64,000 nucleotides of DNA, taken from the NCBI GenBank assembly GCA_029259605.1, contig JAJDEV010000097.1, positions 59,533 to 123,532 on the forward strand, written 5' to 3'. Shown in pieces: positions 43,731 to 52,011 of the stretch (positions within the stretch are counted from its first letter, which is position 1; each line of letters starts with the position of its first letter). Under the pieces are notes generated by a model. It saw only the letters and a list, made by a program, of their open reading frames with translations, made no database searches and had not been told where the DNA came from. The position numbers and the translations under genes are program-made. The DNA is from Planctomycetota bacterium (lineage in GTDB: Bacteria; Planctomycetota; UBA1135; GCA-002686595).

Positions 43731-44819
43731 GTGATCGAGCGCAGATTCAGCGAGTTCTCCCAGAGCAGTGCTGCGGCCGGTGCGACCATTCCGCCGGGTA
43801 CGTTGCGTGCGCCGGAGGGCGCGATCTCTTCGAGCTTCGACGTCGTCGCCTACAACAAGGAGCGCTGCGTCGAGGTCGACGGTGCGGACGTCGACCAGAT
43901 GCTCGCGTTGATGGACGAGGGGTTGCTCGTCTGGGCGAACGTCATCGGGCTCGGCACGGTCGAGCTCATCGAAGAGCTCGGCGAGCGCCTGGAGCTGCAC
44001 CGCTTGGCGCTCGAAGACACGCTGCACATCCCGCAACGGCCGAAACTCGACGACTACGAAACGCACGAGTATCTCGTCGCGAGAATGCCGGTGTCGACGC
44101 ACACGCTCGAGACCGAGCAGCTCAGCGTCTTCCTGGCGAAGGGCTTCGTGCTGACGGTGCAGGAGCAACCGGGCGATTGCTTCGACGGGATCCGCGAACG
44201 CATCCGTGCGGGGCGCGTGCGCATTCGGGAGAGCGGCACCGACTACCTGTTCTACGCGGTGCTCGACGCCGTCGTCGACGCCTACTTCCCGTTGCTCGAG
44301 AGCATCGGTGATGAGCTCGAGGAGCTCGAGGACAGCGTGACGACGGACCAAGGCCAGGATCCGTTGCACGACCTGACGCGGTTGAAGCGCGACCTCGTCA
44401 TCCTGCGCCGGTACTTGCGGCCGCTGCGCGAGTTGACGACGGTCCTCATCCGTGAGGACTCGACGTTCCTGACGCCGAAGTCGCGCGTGTTCATGCGCGA
44501 CTGCCACGACCATGCGGCGTACGCCGTGGACCTGTCCGAATCGTACCGCGACATCGCAGCCGGCCTGTTGGACCTTCACCTGTCGCTCGCCGGGCAGCGG
44601 ATGAACGAGGTGATGAAGGTCCTCACGATCATCGCGACGATCTTCATCCCGCTCTCGTTCTTCGCCGGCCTCTACGGCATGAACTTCGATCCGTCCGCGT
44701 CGAAGTGGAACATGCCCGAGCTGTCGTGGGCCTACGGGTATCCGGCTGCGCTCGGACTCATGCTCGCGTGCGCCGTCGGCATGATCGGGTTCTTCTGGAA
44801 GCGCGGCTGGTTCAAGTAG
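43731..44819 (+). CDS. corA: CorA-family magnesium/cobalt transporter
   Basis: A 362-residue CorA protein. Residues 1 to about 295 are the cytoplasmic alpha/beta funnel (ALEDTLHIPQRPKLDDYETH and the long helices ESIGDELEELEDSVTTD). Two C-terminal transmembrane helices follow, the first ending in the selectivity signature YGMNF and joined by a short acidic loop to the second. CorA forms pentamers that import Mg2+ or Co2+. The start is a GTG at 43731; the frame is open far upstream but only this start gives the normal family length. It stands alone and converges on the M14-like gene. Confidence 0.93.
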   Translation: MIERRFSEFSQSSAAAGATIPPGTLRAPEGAISSSFDVVAYNKERCVEVDGADVDQMLALMDEGLLVWANVIGLGTVELIEELGERLELHRLALEDTLHIPQRPKLDDYETHEYLVARMPVSTHTLETEQLSVFLAKGFVLTVQEQPGDCFDGIRERIRAGRVRIRESGTDYLFYAVLDAVVDAYFPLLESIGDELEELEDSVTTDQGQDPLHDLTRLKRDLVILRRYLRPLRELTTVLIREDSTFLTPKSRVFMRDCHDHAAYAVDLSESYRDIAAGLLDLHLSLAGQRMNEVMKVLTIIATIFIPLSFFAGLYGMNFDPSASKWNMPELSWAYGYPAALGLMLACAVGMIGFFWKRGWFK

Positions 44820-44831
44820 CGCTCGCGCGCC

Positions 44832-45806
44832 TCAGGTTCCGAGCTTGCCGACGTGGACGAGCGCGTCCCCGCCGTGGACGACCGGGTTGTTCGTCTTGCC
44901 GATGACGATGCCGCGGAACGGCGCGCGCACGGAGACGCTCTCTTCACCGAACGGGTCCGAGATCGTGCCGATGCGCTGCTTCGCTTCGACGACCGTCCCG
45001 ACGTCGACGCTCAGGCGCATCAGCCCGCCGCGGCGTGCTCGGATCCACGAGCTCTCCTCCAGGAGAACGGAGCGCGCGGGTTGGATCTTCGGGCCGACCT
45101 TGCGCATGCCGAGTTCGCGCATCACGGCGAGGACGCCGCGCTCGCCGATCTTGATCTCGGGTTCGTTGAACCGCAGCGGCTCACCCGCTTCGTAGACGAC
45201 GGCCTTGATGCCGAGCTTGATCGCGGCGGAGCGCATCGAGCCGCCGCGCGTGCCGGATTGCAGCATGACCGGCGCGCCGAATGCGCGCGCGAGCCGTAGC
45301 GTTTCGGGGTCCCGCAGGTCGCCGCGAATCTGCCCCAGGTTGCGCTTGTCCTGGGCCGCGGTGTGGATGTCGATGCAGTGCGTGGCGCGCGCGATGATTT
45401 GACGCAGGAACAGGTCGGCGATGCGCGCGGCGAGCGAGCCCGTGCGCGAGCCCGGGAACGACCGATTGAGGTCGCGGCGGTCGGGCATGTACCGCGATTG
45501 ACCGATGAAGCCGAAGACGTTGACGATCGGCGCGGCGATCACGGTGCCGCTCTGCAGCGGGCCGTCGATCTTCTCGAGCACGCGGCGGATCACCTCGAGC
45601 CCGTTGAGCTCGTCCCCGTGAACCACCGCGCTCAAGCAGAGGACCGGGCCCTTGCGCAGGCCATGGATGACGGTCAGCGGGATGTGCAGCTGCGTGTGCG
45701 TCGGCAGCAACGCCGCGGGCATGTCGAAGCGATCGCGCTGGCCGGGGAGAACGACGTGCCCCCCGATCTCGAACGGATCGGCGCGGACAGCCTTAGATGC
45801 GGTCAC
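44832..45806 (-). CDS. Succinylglutamate desuccinylase/aspartoacylase family protein
   Basis: A 324-residue M14-like zinc hydrolase. Zinc ligands are in VVHGDELNGLEV (His and Glu) and the later CIDIHTAAQ (His). Catalytic Glu is likely in VVYEAGEP. The C-terminal ~90 residues form a biotinyl/lipoyl-like beta domain (VSVRAPFRGIVIGKTNNPVV), common in this branch. It starts at a GTG four bases after the RimK stop, third in the RimB-like/RimK/M14 operon. This arrangement is known in several bacteria and suggests that it removes or trims amino-acyl groups, perhaps glutamates that RimK adds; that role is inferred. Confidence 0.88.
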   Translation of the reverse strand: MTASKAVRADPFEIGGHVVLPGQRDRFDMPAALLPTHTQLHIPLTVIHGLRKGPVLCLSAVVHGDELNGLEVIRRVLEKIDGPLQSGTVIAAPIVNVFGFIGQSRYMPDRRDLNRSFPGSRTGSLAARIADLFLRQIIARATHCIDIHTAAQDKRNLGQIRGDLRDPETLRLARAFGAPVMLQSGTRGGSMRSAAIKLGIKAVVYEAGEPLRFNEPEIKIGERGVLAVMRELGMRKVGPKIQPARSVLLEESSWIRARRGGLMRLSVDVGTVVEAKQRIGTISDPFGEESVSVRAPFRGIVIGKTNNPVVHGGDALVHVGKLGT

Positions 45807-45810
45807 GGGT

Positions 45811-46689
45811 CTAGTACGGTGAGGCGTTGTTCTCGATGTACTTGATGATCGCGCCGGCGACGTCGAAGCCGGTCGCCTTCTCGATGCCCTCGAGCCCCGG
45901 CGACGAGTTGGCTTCCATGACGACCGGTCCGTCCTTGGAGCGCAGCATGTCGACGCCGCACACGCGCAACCCCATGGCCTTCGCGGTGCGCACCGCGGTC
46001 GAACGCTCTTCGGGCGAGATCTTGATCGCCTTGGCGCTGCCGCCGCGGTGGAGGTTGGAGCGGAACTCGCCCTCGGCGCCCTTGCGCAGCATCGCGGCGA
46101 CGACCTTGTCGCCGATGACGAACGCCCGCACGTCCGCGCCGGCCGCTTCCTTCACGAACTGTTGAACGAGGATGTTCGCGTCCAGGCCGCGGAAGGCTTC
46201 GATCACGGACTCGGCGGCCTTCTGCGTCTCGCACAGAACGACACCGATGCCCTGCGTGCCCTCGAGCAGCTTGACGACCAGCGGCGCTCCGCCGACCGAC
46301 TCGATGACGCCGGCGACGTCCTTGGTCGAGTGTGCGAACCCGGAGACCGGCAGTCCCACGCCCCTGCGCGACAGGAGCTGCATGCAGCGCAGCTTGTCGC
46401 GCGAACGAGAGATCGCTTGGGACTCGTTGAGCGGGAACACGTTCATCATCTCGAACTGCCGCACGACGGCTGTTCCGTAGAACGTCTGCGAGGCTCCGAT
46501 GCGGGGGATCACGGCGTCGACTTGGAGCTTCTTCCCCTGATACATGATGTGCGGATCGTTCGCCGTGATGTTCATGTAGCAGCGGAGGTAATCGACAACC
46601 ATCGCCTCATGCCCCGCCGCGAGTGCGGCCTCCTTCAAGCGGCGCGTCGAGTAGAGACTCGGCTGACGGGAGAGGATCGCGATTTTCAT
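45811..46689 (-). CDS. rimK: RimK-like ATP-grasp glutamate ligase
   Basis: A 292-residue ATP-grasp ligase. The N-terminal part opens [18 protein letters not shown], as in RimK. The ATP-grasp core has [39 protein letters not shown], and metal-binding [17 protein letters not shown]. RimK adds glutamate residues to the C-terminus of ribosomal protein S6 and can make poly-glutamate. It overlaps the upstream protease-like gene by four bases and is followed at four bases by the M14-like gene, forming a tight three-gene operon. Confidence 0.93.
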   Translation of the reverse strand: MKIAILSRQPSLYSTRRLKEAALAAGHEAMVVDYLRCYMNITANDPHIMYQGKKLQVDAVIPRIGASQTFYGTAVVRQFEMMNVFPLNESQAISRSRDKLRCMQLLSRRGVGLPVSGFAHSTKDVAGVIESVGGAPLVVKLLEGTQGIGVVLCETQKAAESVIEAFRGLDANILVQQFVKEAAGADVRAFVIGDKVVAAMLRKGAEGEFRSNLHRGGSAKAIKISPEERSTAVRTAKAMGLRVCGVDMLRSKDGPVVMEANSSPGLEGIEKATGFDVAGAIIKYIENNASPY

Positions 46690-47210
46690 TGTTTGGCCTT
46701 GGTCTTCTTAGTCTTTGGCTTCGTTCTCTTGGTCTTCTTCTTCTTCTTCCGCGCGCCGTTGAGATACGAGGCGCCAGGATCGATCACGAAGCGTTTGCGC
46801 GTCGCCTGTCGCCCGAGCAGCATCCGGAAGCCCATCTCGTCGCGCCGGGTCAGCGTGAGCTCCGCTTCCCACGTCTCGCCGTGAATGTGGAGGGACGTGA
46901 GGATCACCGGCCGCCGCTCGCTCTGCCCGCTCGACGACTTGACGTTCCGCCAGTCGCAGATCGGCGCCTCCGTCTCGATCGTGATCTTGGAGTTGCGCTG
47001 TTCGGGGTGAACCTTGAAGCGGACCATGTCCTTCTTGCCGCGCCGGAAGGGCTCGACGTCGAAGGCGTGCAGCGAGGACGTGCGCGCACCGGTGTCCACC
47101 TTGGCCTTGATCCCCGCGATTCCGAGGTCGGGCAACGACACCCACTCGCGCCAACCGAGGAGCTTCTTCTCGCCGACCACACCGGTCGTCCTGTTCCAGG
47201 GCATGCGCAC
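46686..47210 (-). CDS. RimB-like putative ATP-dependent zinc protease (DUF785/PF05618) with lysine-rich tail
   Basis: A 174-residue protein of the family annotated as ATP-dependent zinc proteases, structurally retropepsin-like. The marker motif is [17 protein letters not shown], with [14 protein letters not shown], and [12 protein letters not shown] near the end. Homologues (RimB) act with RimK in S6 modification. The last ~22 residues are almost only Lys, Thr, Arg and Pro, an unusual basic tail absent from short family members and likely to bind RNA or acidic polymers. It is the first gene of the operon; its stop overlaps the RimK start in ATGA. Confidence 0.87.
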   Translation of the reverse strand: MRMPWNRTTGVVGEKKLLGWREWVSLPDLGIAGIKAKVDTGARTSSLHAFDVEPFRRGKKDMVRFKVHPEQRNSKITIETEAPICDWRNVKSSSGQSERRPVILTSLHIHGETWEAELTLTRRDEMGFRMLLGRQATRKRFVIDPGASYLNGARKKKKKTKRTKPKTKKTKAKQ

Positions 47211-47275
47211 CGGGGGATTCTACGCGTGACACGGGTCGCGGGACGCGCGCATTCCCGCGATACGCCCGCGCGCAG

Positions 47276-48142
47276 TTACTCGTCCCGTTGGACGTGGACC
47301 GGATGCGGTCCGGTCGCGCTCCCCGCGTAGAGGGTGCGGTGGGGGAACGGAATCTCGATGTCCTCCGCGTCGAAGCGCGCCTTGACCGCGCTCGAGATCT
47401 CGTTGCGCAGGTCGAGGTAGTTCGCGCGCGCCGCCCAGACCGAGAACTGGAGGTCGATCGACGAGTCCCCGAAGCCCTGGAAGATCACGATGGGCGGCGG
47501 TTCGTCGAGGCAGAGCACGTTCTTGTCGGCGACGTCGAGCAGGACCGCGCGAACGCGATCGAGGTCTTCCTTGTACGCGACGCCGAGTTTCAGGTCGTAG
47601 CGCCGGATGGGGAAGCGCGACAACGTCCGCACCTCGGACTTGATGACCGTCTCGTTGGGGATGCGCACGAAGATGTTGTCGAACGTGCGCAGGTGGATGG
47701 CGAGCAGGTCGATCGAAAGGACCTCGCCCGTCGTGCCTCCGATCTGGATGACGTCGCCGACGGAGAACGGGCGCTCGCCGAGGAGGAAGAGGCCGCTGAT
47801 GATGTTCGACGCCGACGTCTGGGACGCGAAGCCCAGCGCCACGGTCAGGAGTCCGGCCGCGCCGAGCAGGATGGTCAGCTCGAAGTCGAGCTGTTGCAGC
47901 GTCAGCGCGAGGGTGATGACGCATCCGGCATAGAAGGTCCCGCGCCGGACGAGCATGCTGACCTGCGGATCGAAGCGTTCCTTCGCCAACGCACCGACGC
48001 GCACCGAGATCAGCTTGGCGAAGGTCCAGCCGACGGTCAGCACGAGCAGCGCTCGCAGCCAATCGAGCCCGGTGACCTTCAGGTACCACGGCTTGTCGTT
48101 TGCCGCGTCGACGGCGTCCTGCAGGAGGAGTGCGAGGTCCAT
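47276..48142 (-). CDS. MscS-family mechanosensitive ion channel
   Basis: A 288-residue small-conductance channel. Hydrophobic helices lie at about 28-48, 68-85 and 88-118; the last, pore-lining one is rich in Gly/Ala (LGAAGLLTVALGFASQTSAS). The MscS beta domain follows (GERPFSVGDVIQIGGTTGEV, then TFDNIFVRIPNETVI) and the alpha/beta C-terminal vestibule ends at IPFPHRTLY. The channel releases solutes on osmotic downshift. Its ATG shares one base with the stop of the upstream DUF432 gene (TGATG), so they are translationally coupled. Confidence 0.93.
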   Translation of the reverse strand: MDLALLLQDAVDAANDKPWYLKVTGLDWLRALLVLTVGWTFAKLISVRVGALAKERFDPQVSMLVRRGTFYAGCVITLALTLQQLDFELTILLGAAGLLTVALGFASQTSASNIISGLFLLGERPFSVGDVIQIGGTTGEVLSIDLLAIHLRTFDNIFVRIPNETVIKSEVRTLSRFPIRRYDLKLGVAYKEDLDRVRAVLLDVADKNVLCLDEPPPIVIFQGFGDSSIDLQFSVWAARANYLDLRNEISSAVKARFDAEDIEIPFPHRTLYAGSATGPHPVHVQRDE

Positions 48143-48957
48143 CAGAACCCCGTTTGGAAGAGGCCGCCGAAGACGAGGGACCCGAAGCTCGATCCCAGGT
48201 GTTCGCGTGGTCCGGCCACGAGCGTTCCACCGCCCGCGATCTCGGGCGCGCCCTTGCCGAGCCTCACGTCCGCGAAGTCACCATCGTCATCGGTGTTCAC
48301 GAGCGAGACGTGCTGCGTCCACAGCGCCCCCGAGGGCGAGGCGTACAGCGACAGCTGGGGCAGCGGAATGGACAGCCGCTCGAGCGCGAGGTTCTCGCGC
48401 GCTTCGTTGACGACGGTCAGCATGCTGATCGCGCGGTGCGGTCGGAGCGGCACGTTGTCGAGGCGGCGGCGGAGGTTCGTCTTCGTCGCGTAGCAGAGCG
48501 CTCCCTGCGTGTGTCCGCCGAACCACGTGTCGGACGGTCGCGCGCTCGGCACCTCGACGAGGCTCGCGCCGCTCGCCGCCAGCCGGACCCAGATCGGCGT
48601 GCTGATGTACAGCTCGACGCGTTGGCCGGGCGGGACGTAGAACGGAACGCCGGGGCGCGCGACCATGGGCCGGTCCGCCAGCGCGGGGACGAGCTCGATC
48701 TCCGCGCCGGTGCTCGTGAACCCGAAGCGTCCGAGCTCTTTCGCGGTCGCGTGCAGATCCGCCGACGCTGGGGCGGGGACGCGCACGTCGAACGTGTCGT
48801 CGAGGAAGTCGCCGCTCCGCTCGGCGCCATAGCGCCAGTCGACCGCCGTGCGTCGCACCCACAGCCGCAGGGGTCCGAGGCTCCAGCTCCCGACCTCGCC
48901 TTCGCGCAGTTGGAACGCCCCCCACCACTTCGGGTCCGTGAGAGACGTCTCGACCAT
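48142..48957 (-). CDS. DUF432 family protein
   Basis: A 271-residue soluble protein matching DUF432: WWGAFQLREGEVGSWSLGPL, LWVRRTAVDWRYG, then VPFYVPPGQRVELYISTPIW and CYATKTNLRRR. The family has unknown function and is typically encoded next to MscS-type channels, as here, where its stop overlaps the channel start by one base. It may modulate the channel or sense an osmotic signal. No signal peptide or transmembrane segment. Start ATG at 48957 begins MVETSLTDPKWWG, a normal beginning for the family. Confidence 0.82.
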   Translation of the reverse strand: MVETSLTDPKWWGAFQLREGEVGSWSLGPLRLWVRRTAVDWRYGAERSGDFLDDTFDVRVPAPASADLHATAKELGRFGFTSTGAEIELVPALADRPMVARPGVPFYVPPGQRVELYISTPIWVRLAASGASLVEVPSARPSDTWFGGHTQGALCYATKTNLRRRLDNVPLRPHRAISMLTVVNEARENLALERLSIPLPQLSLYASPSGALWTQHVSLVNTDDDGDFADVRLGKGAPEIAGGGTLVAGPREHLGSSFGSLVFGGLFQTGF

Positions 48958-49026
48958 GCGTTCGGAATACAGGTTCGGCGAAGCGGTCGCAAGGCGCGTC
49001 TCGGTGGGCTGCTAAGGTGACGCGCG

Positions 49027-50202
49027 ATGCACATGGATCCGCTCATGCCGTATCTCGCGGGATCGATCCTCGTGATCGTGGGGATCGGCTTCCTCCTGCG
49101 CAGGATTCGGCAACCGCTCGTCGTCGCCTACCTCATCGCGGGCATCATCCTGGGGCCGCACGTCACCGGACTCATCACGAACGACGTCGTGCTCGATCGG
49201 CTCGGAGCGCTGGGCGTTCTCCTGCTGCTCTTCTTCGTGGGGATGGAGATCTCACCCGCGGCGCTCTTCAAGCGTTGGAAGGTCGCGGTCATCGGAACGG
49301 GACTGCAGGTCGGGATCAGCGTCGCGTGTGTGGCCGTGGTCGGGACGCTGCTCGAGTGGAAGGCACCGCGCATTGTGCTCCTCGGTTTCGTGATCAGCCT
49401 GAGCAGCACGGCCGTCGTTCTGAAGCTCTTGCAGCAGACCGGCAGGCGCGACATCGACGTGTCCGAGGACGTGACCGCGATCCTCCTCGCCCAGGACCTC
49501 GCGATCGTCCCGATGATGATCGGGCTCAGCTTCCTGAGCGGCGGCCCCGTCTCGCCGGCCGTGCTAGGAACGCAAGTGCTCGGCGCGCTCGGCGCGGCGG
49601 CGCTCGTCTGGTGGGTGCTGCGCACGGACGTCGTCCGCCTGCCGTTCGGCGGAGCGTTGCAGTCGGACCCGGAGCTCCAGGTCTTCGCCGCCCTGCTGTT
49701 CTGCTTCGGGTTCGCGTTGATCGCGTCCGCGCTGCAGCTCTCGGCCGCACTCGGCGCGTTCCTGGCCGGGATCATCGTCGGTGCCGCGAAGGAAACGCGG
49801 CGGTTCCACGAGCACCTGAAGCCGTTCGAGGTCGTGTTCGTCGCGAGCTTCTTCGTCTCGGTCGGATGCCTGATCGACCTCGGCTTCCTGCGCGCGCATT
49901 GGGCGAACGTCGCCGCGCTCGTGGTCTTCGTGCTCGTGATGAACACGGGGATCAACGCGGTGTCGCTGCGCTTGCTCGGCAGCACGTGGCGCCACGCGGT
50001 CTACGCCGCTTCGCTGCTCGCGCAGATCGGCGAGTTCAGCTTCGTACTCGCGCTCTTCGGCTACCAAGCCGGCATCATCGGCGAGTACGGCTACCAGACG
50101 ACGCTGTCCGTCATCTCGATCTCGTTGCTCGTTTCCCCTGCGTGGATCGCGTTCGTCCAACGCGCCACTCGCCGCCCGGACATCGCCCCGGCCACGCAGT
50201 GA
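49027..50202 (+). CDS. CPA2/Kef-type cation:proton antiporter
   Basis: A 391-residue membrane antiporter with about 12-13 helices. It starts GSILVIVGIGFLLRRIRQPL and contains the Kef/Na-H exchanger features VAYLIAGIILGPHV, LLFFVGMEI, ISLSSTAVVLKLLQQTGR and LLAQDLAIVPMMIGL. There is no C-terminal RCK/TrkA domain, so it is the short form without cytoplasmic gating. It would exchange K+ or Na+ for H+. It is divergent from the DUF432-MscS pair with a 69-base gap, which is consistent with joint ion and osmotic control. Confidence 0.9.
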   Translation: MHMDPLMPYLAGSILVIVGIGFLLRRIRQPLVVAYLIAGIILGPHVTGLITNDVVLDRLGALGVLLLLFFVGMEISPAALFKRWKVAVIGTGLQVGISVACVAVVGTLLEWKAPRIVLLGFVISLSSTAVVLKLLQQTGRRDIDVSEDVTAILLAQDLAIVPMMIGLSFLSGGPVSPAVLGTQVLGALGAAALVWWVLRTDVVRLPFGGALQSDPELQVFAALLFCFGFALIASALQLSAALGAFLAGIIVGAAKETRRFHEHLKPFEVVFVASFFVSVGCLIDLGFLRAHWANVAALVVFVLVMNTGINAVSLRLLGSTWRHAVYAASLLAQIGEFSFVLALFGYQAGIIGEYGYQTTLSVISISLLVSPAWIAFVQRATRRPDIAPATQ

Positions 50203-50218
50203 CCTGAATCGATCCCGG

Positions 50219-50851
50219 CTACGCGTCGATGACCATGTAGCGCCACAGGCGCGCGACCTCGGGCTCGTCGACGTACTTGCCGATCTCCTTCTCGAACTGC
50301 GCCTTCGACTTCCACGGCCGGTACTCCTCGAACTCGTGCGCCATGCGCTTGCCGACGCCGGGGATCGTCATGAAGTCCGCGTCCGTCGCCGCGTTGAGGT
50401 CGAGCGGGATGAAGAGGTACTGCTTCAGGCGCGCGACCTCGGGCTCGTCGACGTACTTGCCGATCTCCTTCTCGAACTGCTTCCAGTTCTTCCACGGCCG
50501 GTACTCGTCGAACTCGTGCGCCATGCGTTTGCCGACGCCGGGGATCAGCATCAGCGTCGCGGCGTCGGCCGTGTTCACGTTCGCGTGCACGAACGCCTTG
50601 GCGTAGAGCGCCTGGCGCGCGTCCTCACCCAGCTCCTGCGCAACGAGGAAGGCGTCGAGCGCGGGTGCGTTCGCGAACGGACGCTGCTCCATGAGCGCCG
50701 TGACGATCGGCTCGGTCATGCCCGGGAGCTGGGCCAGCTCTTCCTTCGTCGCGACGTTGGGGTCGAGCAGGCCTTGCCCGACCTGCGAAGAAACGGAGGA
50801 CGCCGAGGCGAAGAGCGCACAGGCGGAGAGGGCGACGTGCAGGAGCTTCAT
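50219..50851 (-). CDS. Exported helix-hairpin-helix protein with internal duplication
   Basis: A 210-residue protein with a signal peptide (ALSACALFASASSVSSQ). Three ComEA-like helix-hairpin-helix units follow. Two of them, around residues 100-160 and 160-210, are near-identical 60-residue copies carrying IPGVGKRMAHEF, EYRPWK and FEKEIGKYVDEPEVARL. HhH units of this type bind DNA non-specifically; an exported one may bind DNA outside the cytoplasm, as ComEA does in uptake. The coding DNA keeps a 180-base direct repeat. The membrane-protein gene at 50861 lies nine bases upstream on the same strand. Confidence 0.82.
   Translation of the reverse strand: MKLLHVALSACALFASASSVSSQVGQGLLDPNVATKEELAQLPGMTEPIVTALMEQRPFANAPALDAFLVAQELGEDARQALYAKAFVHANVNTADAATLMLIPGVGKRMAHEFDEYRPWKNWKQFEKEIGKYVDEPEVARLKQYLFIPLDLNAATDADFMTIPGVGKRMAHEFEEYRPWKSKAQFEKEIGKYVDEPEVARLWRYMVIDA
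50246..50366. repeat. Direct repeat unit 1 within the HhH gene (180-bp period)
   Basis: Bases 50246-50366 recur at 50426-50546. The first 55 bases (50246-50300 and 50426-50480) are identical, and the later part differs at only a few positions. Such identity at synonymous sites points to a recent in-frame duplication. Confidence 0.9.
50426..50546. repeat. Direct repeat unit 2 within the HhH gene (180-bp period)
   Basis: Partner of the unit at 50246-50366, offset by exactly 180 bases, so the reading frame is kept and one 60-residue block is doubled. Confidence 0.9.
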
Positions 50852-50860
50852 GATGTCTGT

Positions 50861-51283
50861 TCAGGCGGACTCGCGTCCGCGGATCGTGAGCCAACCGATG
50901 GCTCCGAGCAGAAGGAGTGCCCCGGGGGCGAGGGCGGGCGGAGACTGCGCCCGCATCGTAGCGAGTATGAGGCGCCAGCCGTCGAGCGAGGGATCGAGCT
51001 CAGATTGGAACTCCTCGTTGCTTACATAGTGAAACCACAATCCTGCAATGCCGGTCGCGACGACCGCGAGCATCGCGAGGCGCAGCGCCGTGCGGGGCAC
51101 CTTCCCGCGCGCGAACGCGTGAAACGCCAGGGCGACGAGCCCGACGCCGAGGGCGATCAGCGGGAGCGCCTGCTGCAGGTCCTCGAAGTGCTCGGTCAGC
51201 GCGAGCTCGGCTCCGATGCCGAGCATGCCGAGCGCGAGCAGGACGGTGAGCCGTCGACGCAGGGGTTGCGAGGGGTCTTCCAC
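50861..51283 (-). CDS. Small hypothetical membrane protein
   Basis: A 140-residue protein of unknown family with four hydrophobic segments: LTVLLALGMLGIGAELAL, LPLIALGVGLVALAFHAF, LRLAMLAVVATGIAGLWF and ALAPGALLLLGAIGWLTI. A hydrophilic loop between the third and fourth (residues about 88-112) is the main exposed part. It ends nine bases before the exported helix-hairpin-helix gene starts, so the two are probably one transcript. Function cannot be assigned. Confidence 0.65.
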   Translation of the reverse strand: MEDPSQPLRRRLTVLLALGMLGIGAELALTEHFEDLQQALPLIALGVGLVALAFHAFARGKVPRTALRLAMLAVVATGIAGLWFHYVSNEEFQSELDPSLDGWRLILATMRAQSPPALAPGALLLLGAIGWLTIRGRESA

Positions 51284-51336
51284 GGAGTCCGCGGGCCACG
51301 CCCGCCGCGCGATTCTACGTCGCCGGCGGCGCGTGC

Positions 51337-51888
51337 CTACAGCGGAGAGCCGACGAGTGTGACGACGACGCGCGCCGACTGCTCGGGATCGTCCTCGTCG
51401 ATGAGGAAGCGCACGATGTCGTCCAGGCGCGCGGCGAGCTCGCGCTGCGCAGCGGGGGAGAGGCGTGCCTGGACCTGCTGGATGCGCAGCGAGACCGGGC
51501 GCTTCGACTTCGTCTCCTGTTGCCGCTCGATGGCCGCGCCGAGCTGGCGATCGGCGAGCCGCAGCAACGCAGACGCCGAGCGCCGGTAGGCGTCGAGATA
51601 GCCCTTTGAAGTCTGCGTCGGATCGGTGACGAAGCTCTCCGCCGCGGTCGCATAGAGCGCCTCGGTGCGGTCGGGATCCGAGCGCTCGACGACGAGACCG
51701 ATCTTCGCGAGCGCGCGCAGGTGGTAGTAGAGCGACTCGGGCGATCGCCCGAGCTCATCCGCGAGCTCGCGCACGGAGGCGGTGCCGAGCAACGACAGCG
51801 TGCGCAGGAGATGGTGGCGGACGGGGGACACGATCGCAGCGAGCTCGGAGGCCTTGCTGAGAACATGGCGCTTACGGGGGCGGGGCAT
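51337..51888 (-). CDS. Winged-helix transcriptional regulator (ArsR-like), paralogue of 18260-18826
   Basis: A 183-residue regulator. The N-terminal winged helix includes VRHHLLRTLSLLGTASVRE and LADELGRSPESLYYHLRAL; the C-terminal half is helical with a long predicted coil (SLRIQQVQARLSPAAQREL). It closely parallels the regulator at 18260-18826 (LGRSPxxLYxHLR shared). No metal-binding cysteines. It is divergent from the secreted serine hydrolase gene at 52012, with an AT-rich inverted repeat between them, so the likely target is that gene. Confidence 0.82.
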   Translation of the reverse strand: MPRPRKRHVLSKASELAAIVSPVRHHLLRTLSLLGTASVRELADELGRSPESLYYHLRALAKIGLVVERSDPDRTEALYATAAESFVTDPTQTSKGYLDAYRRSASALLRLADRQLGAAIERQQETKSKRPVSLRIQQVQARLSPAAQRELAARLDDIVRFLIDEDDPEQSARVVVTLVGSPL

Positions 51889-51914
51889 GGAACGATTGTC
51901 GGGTGCGGGGCGTC

Positions 51915-51940
51915 GCTAAAATACTCTATGATTTTTTAGC
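51915..51940. promoter_or_regulatory. AT-rich inverted repeat, likely operator
   Basis: GCTAAAA (51915-51921) and TTTTAGC (51934-51940) form an exact 7-bp inverted repeat with a 12-base spacer. It sits in the 123-base gap between the divergent regulator and serine hydrolase genes. The same spacer length is seen at 18855-18876 beside the paralogous regulator. Confidence 0.5.
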
Positions 51941-52011
51941 GCGCCGTCCAACAGGCGCGCAGTCGGTGGCGTAGCCCGCGCTGACGCACGCCCACTCTCG
52001 AGGATCCAAGC

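Noticed and set aside
50246..50546. CRISPR-like repeat
   Set aside because: Only two units of 121 bases with a 180-base period, inside a coding frame; it is a protein-domain duplication.
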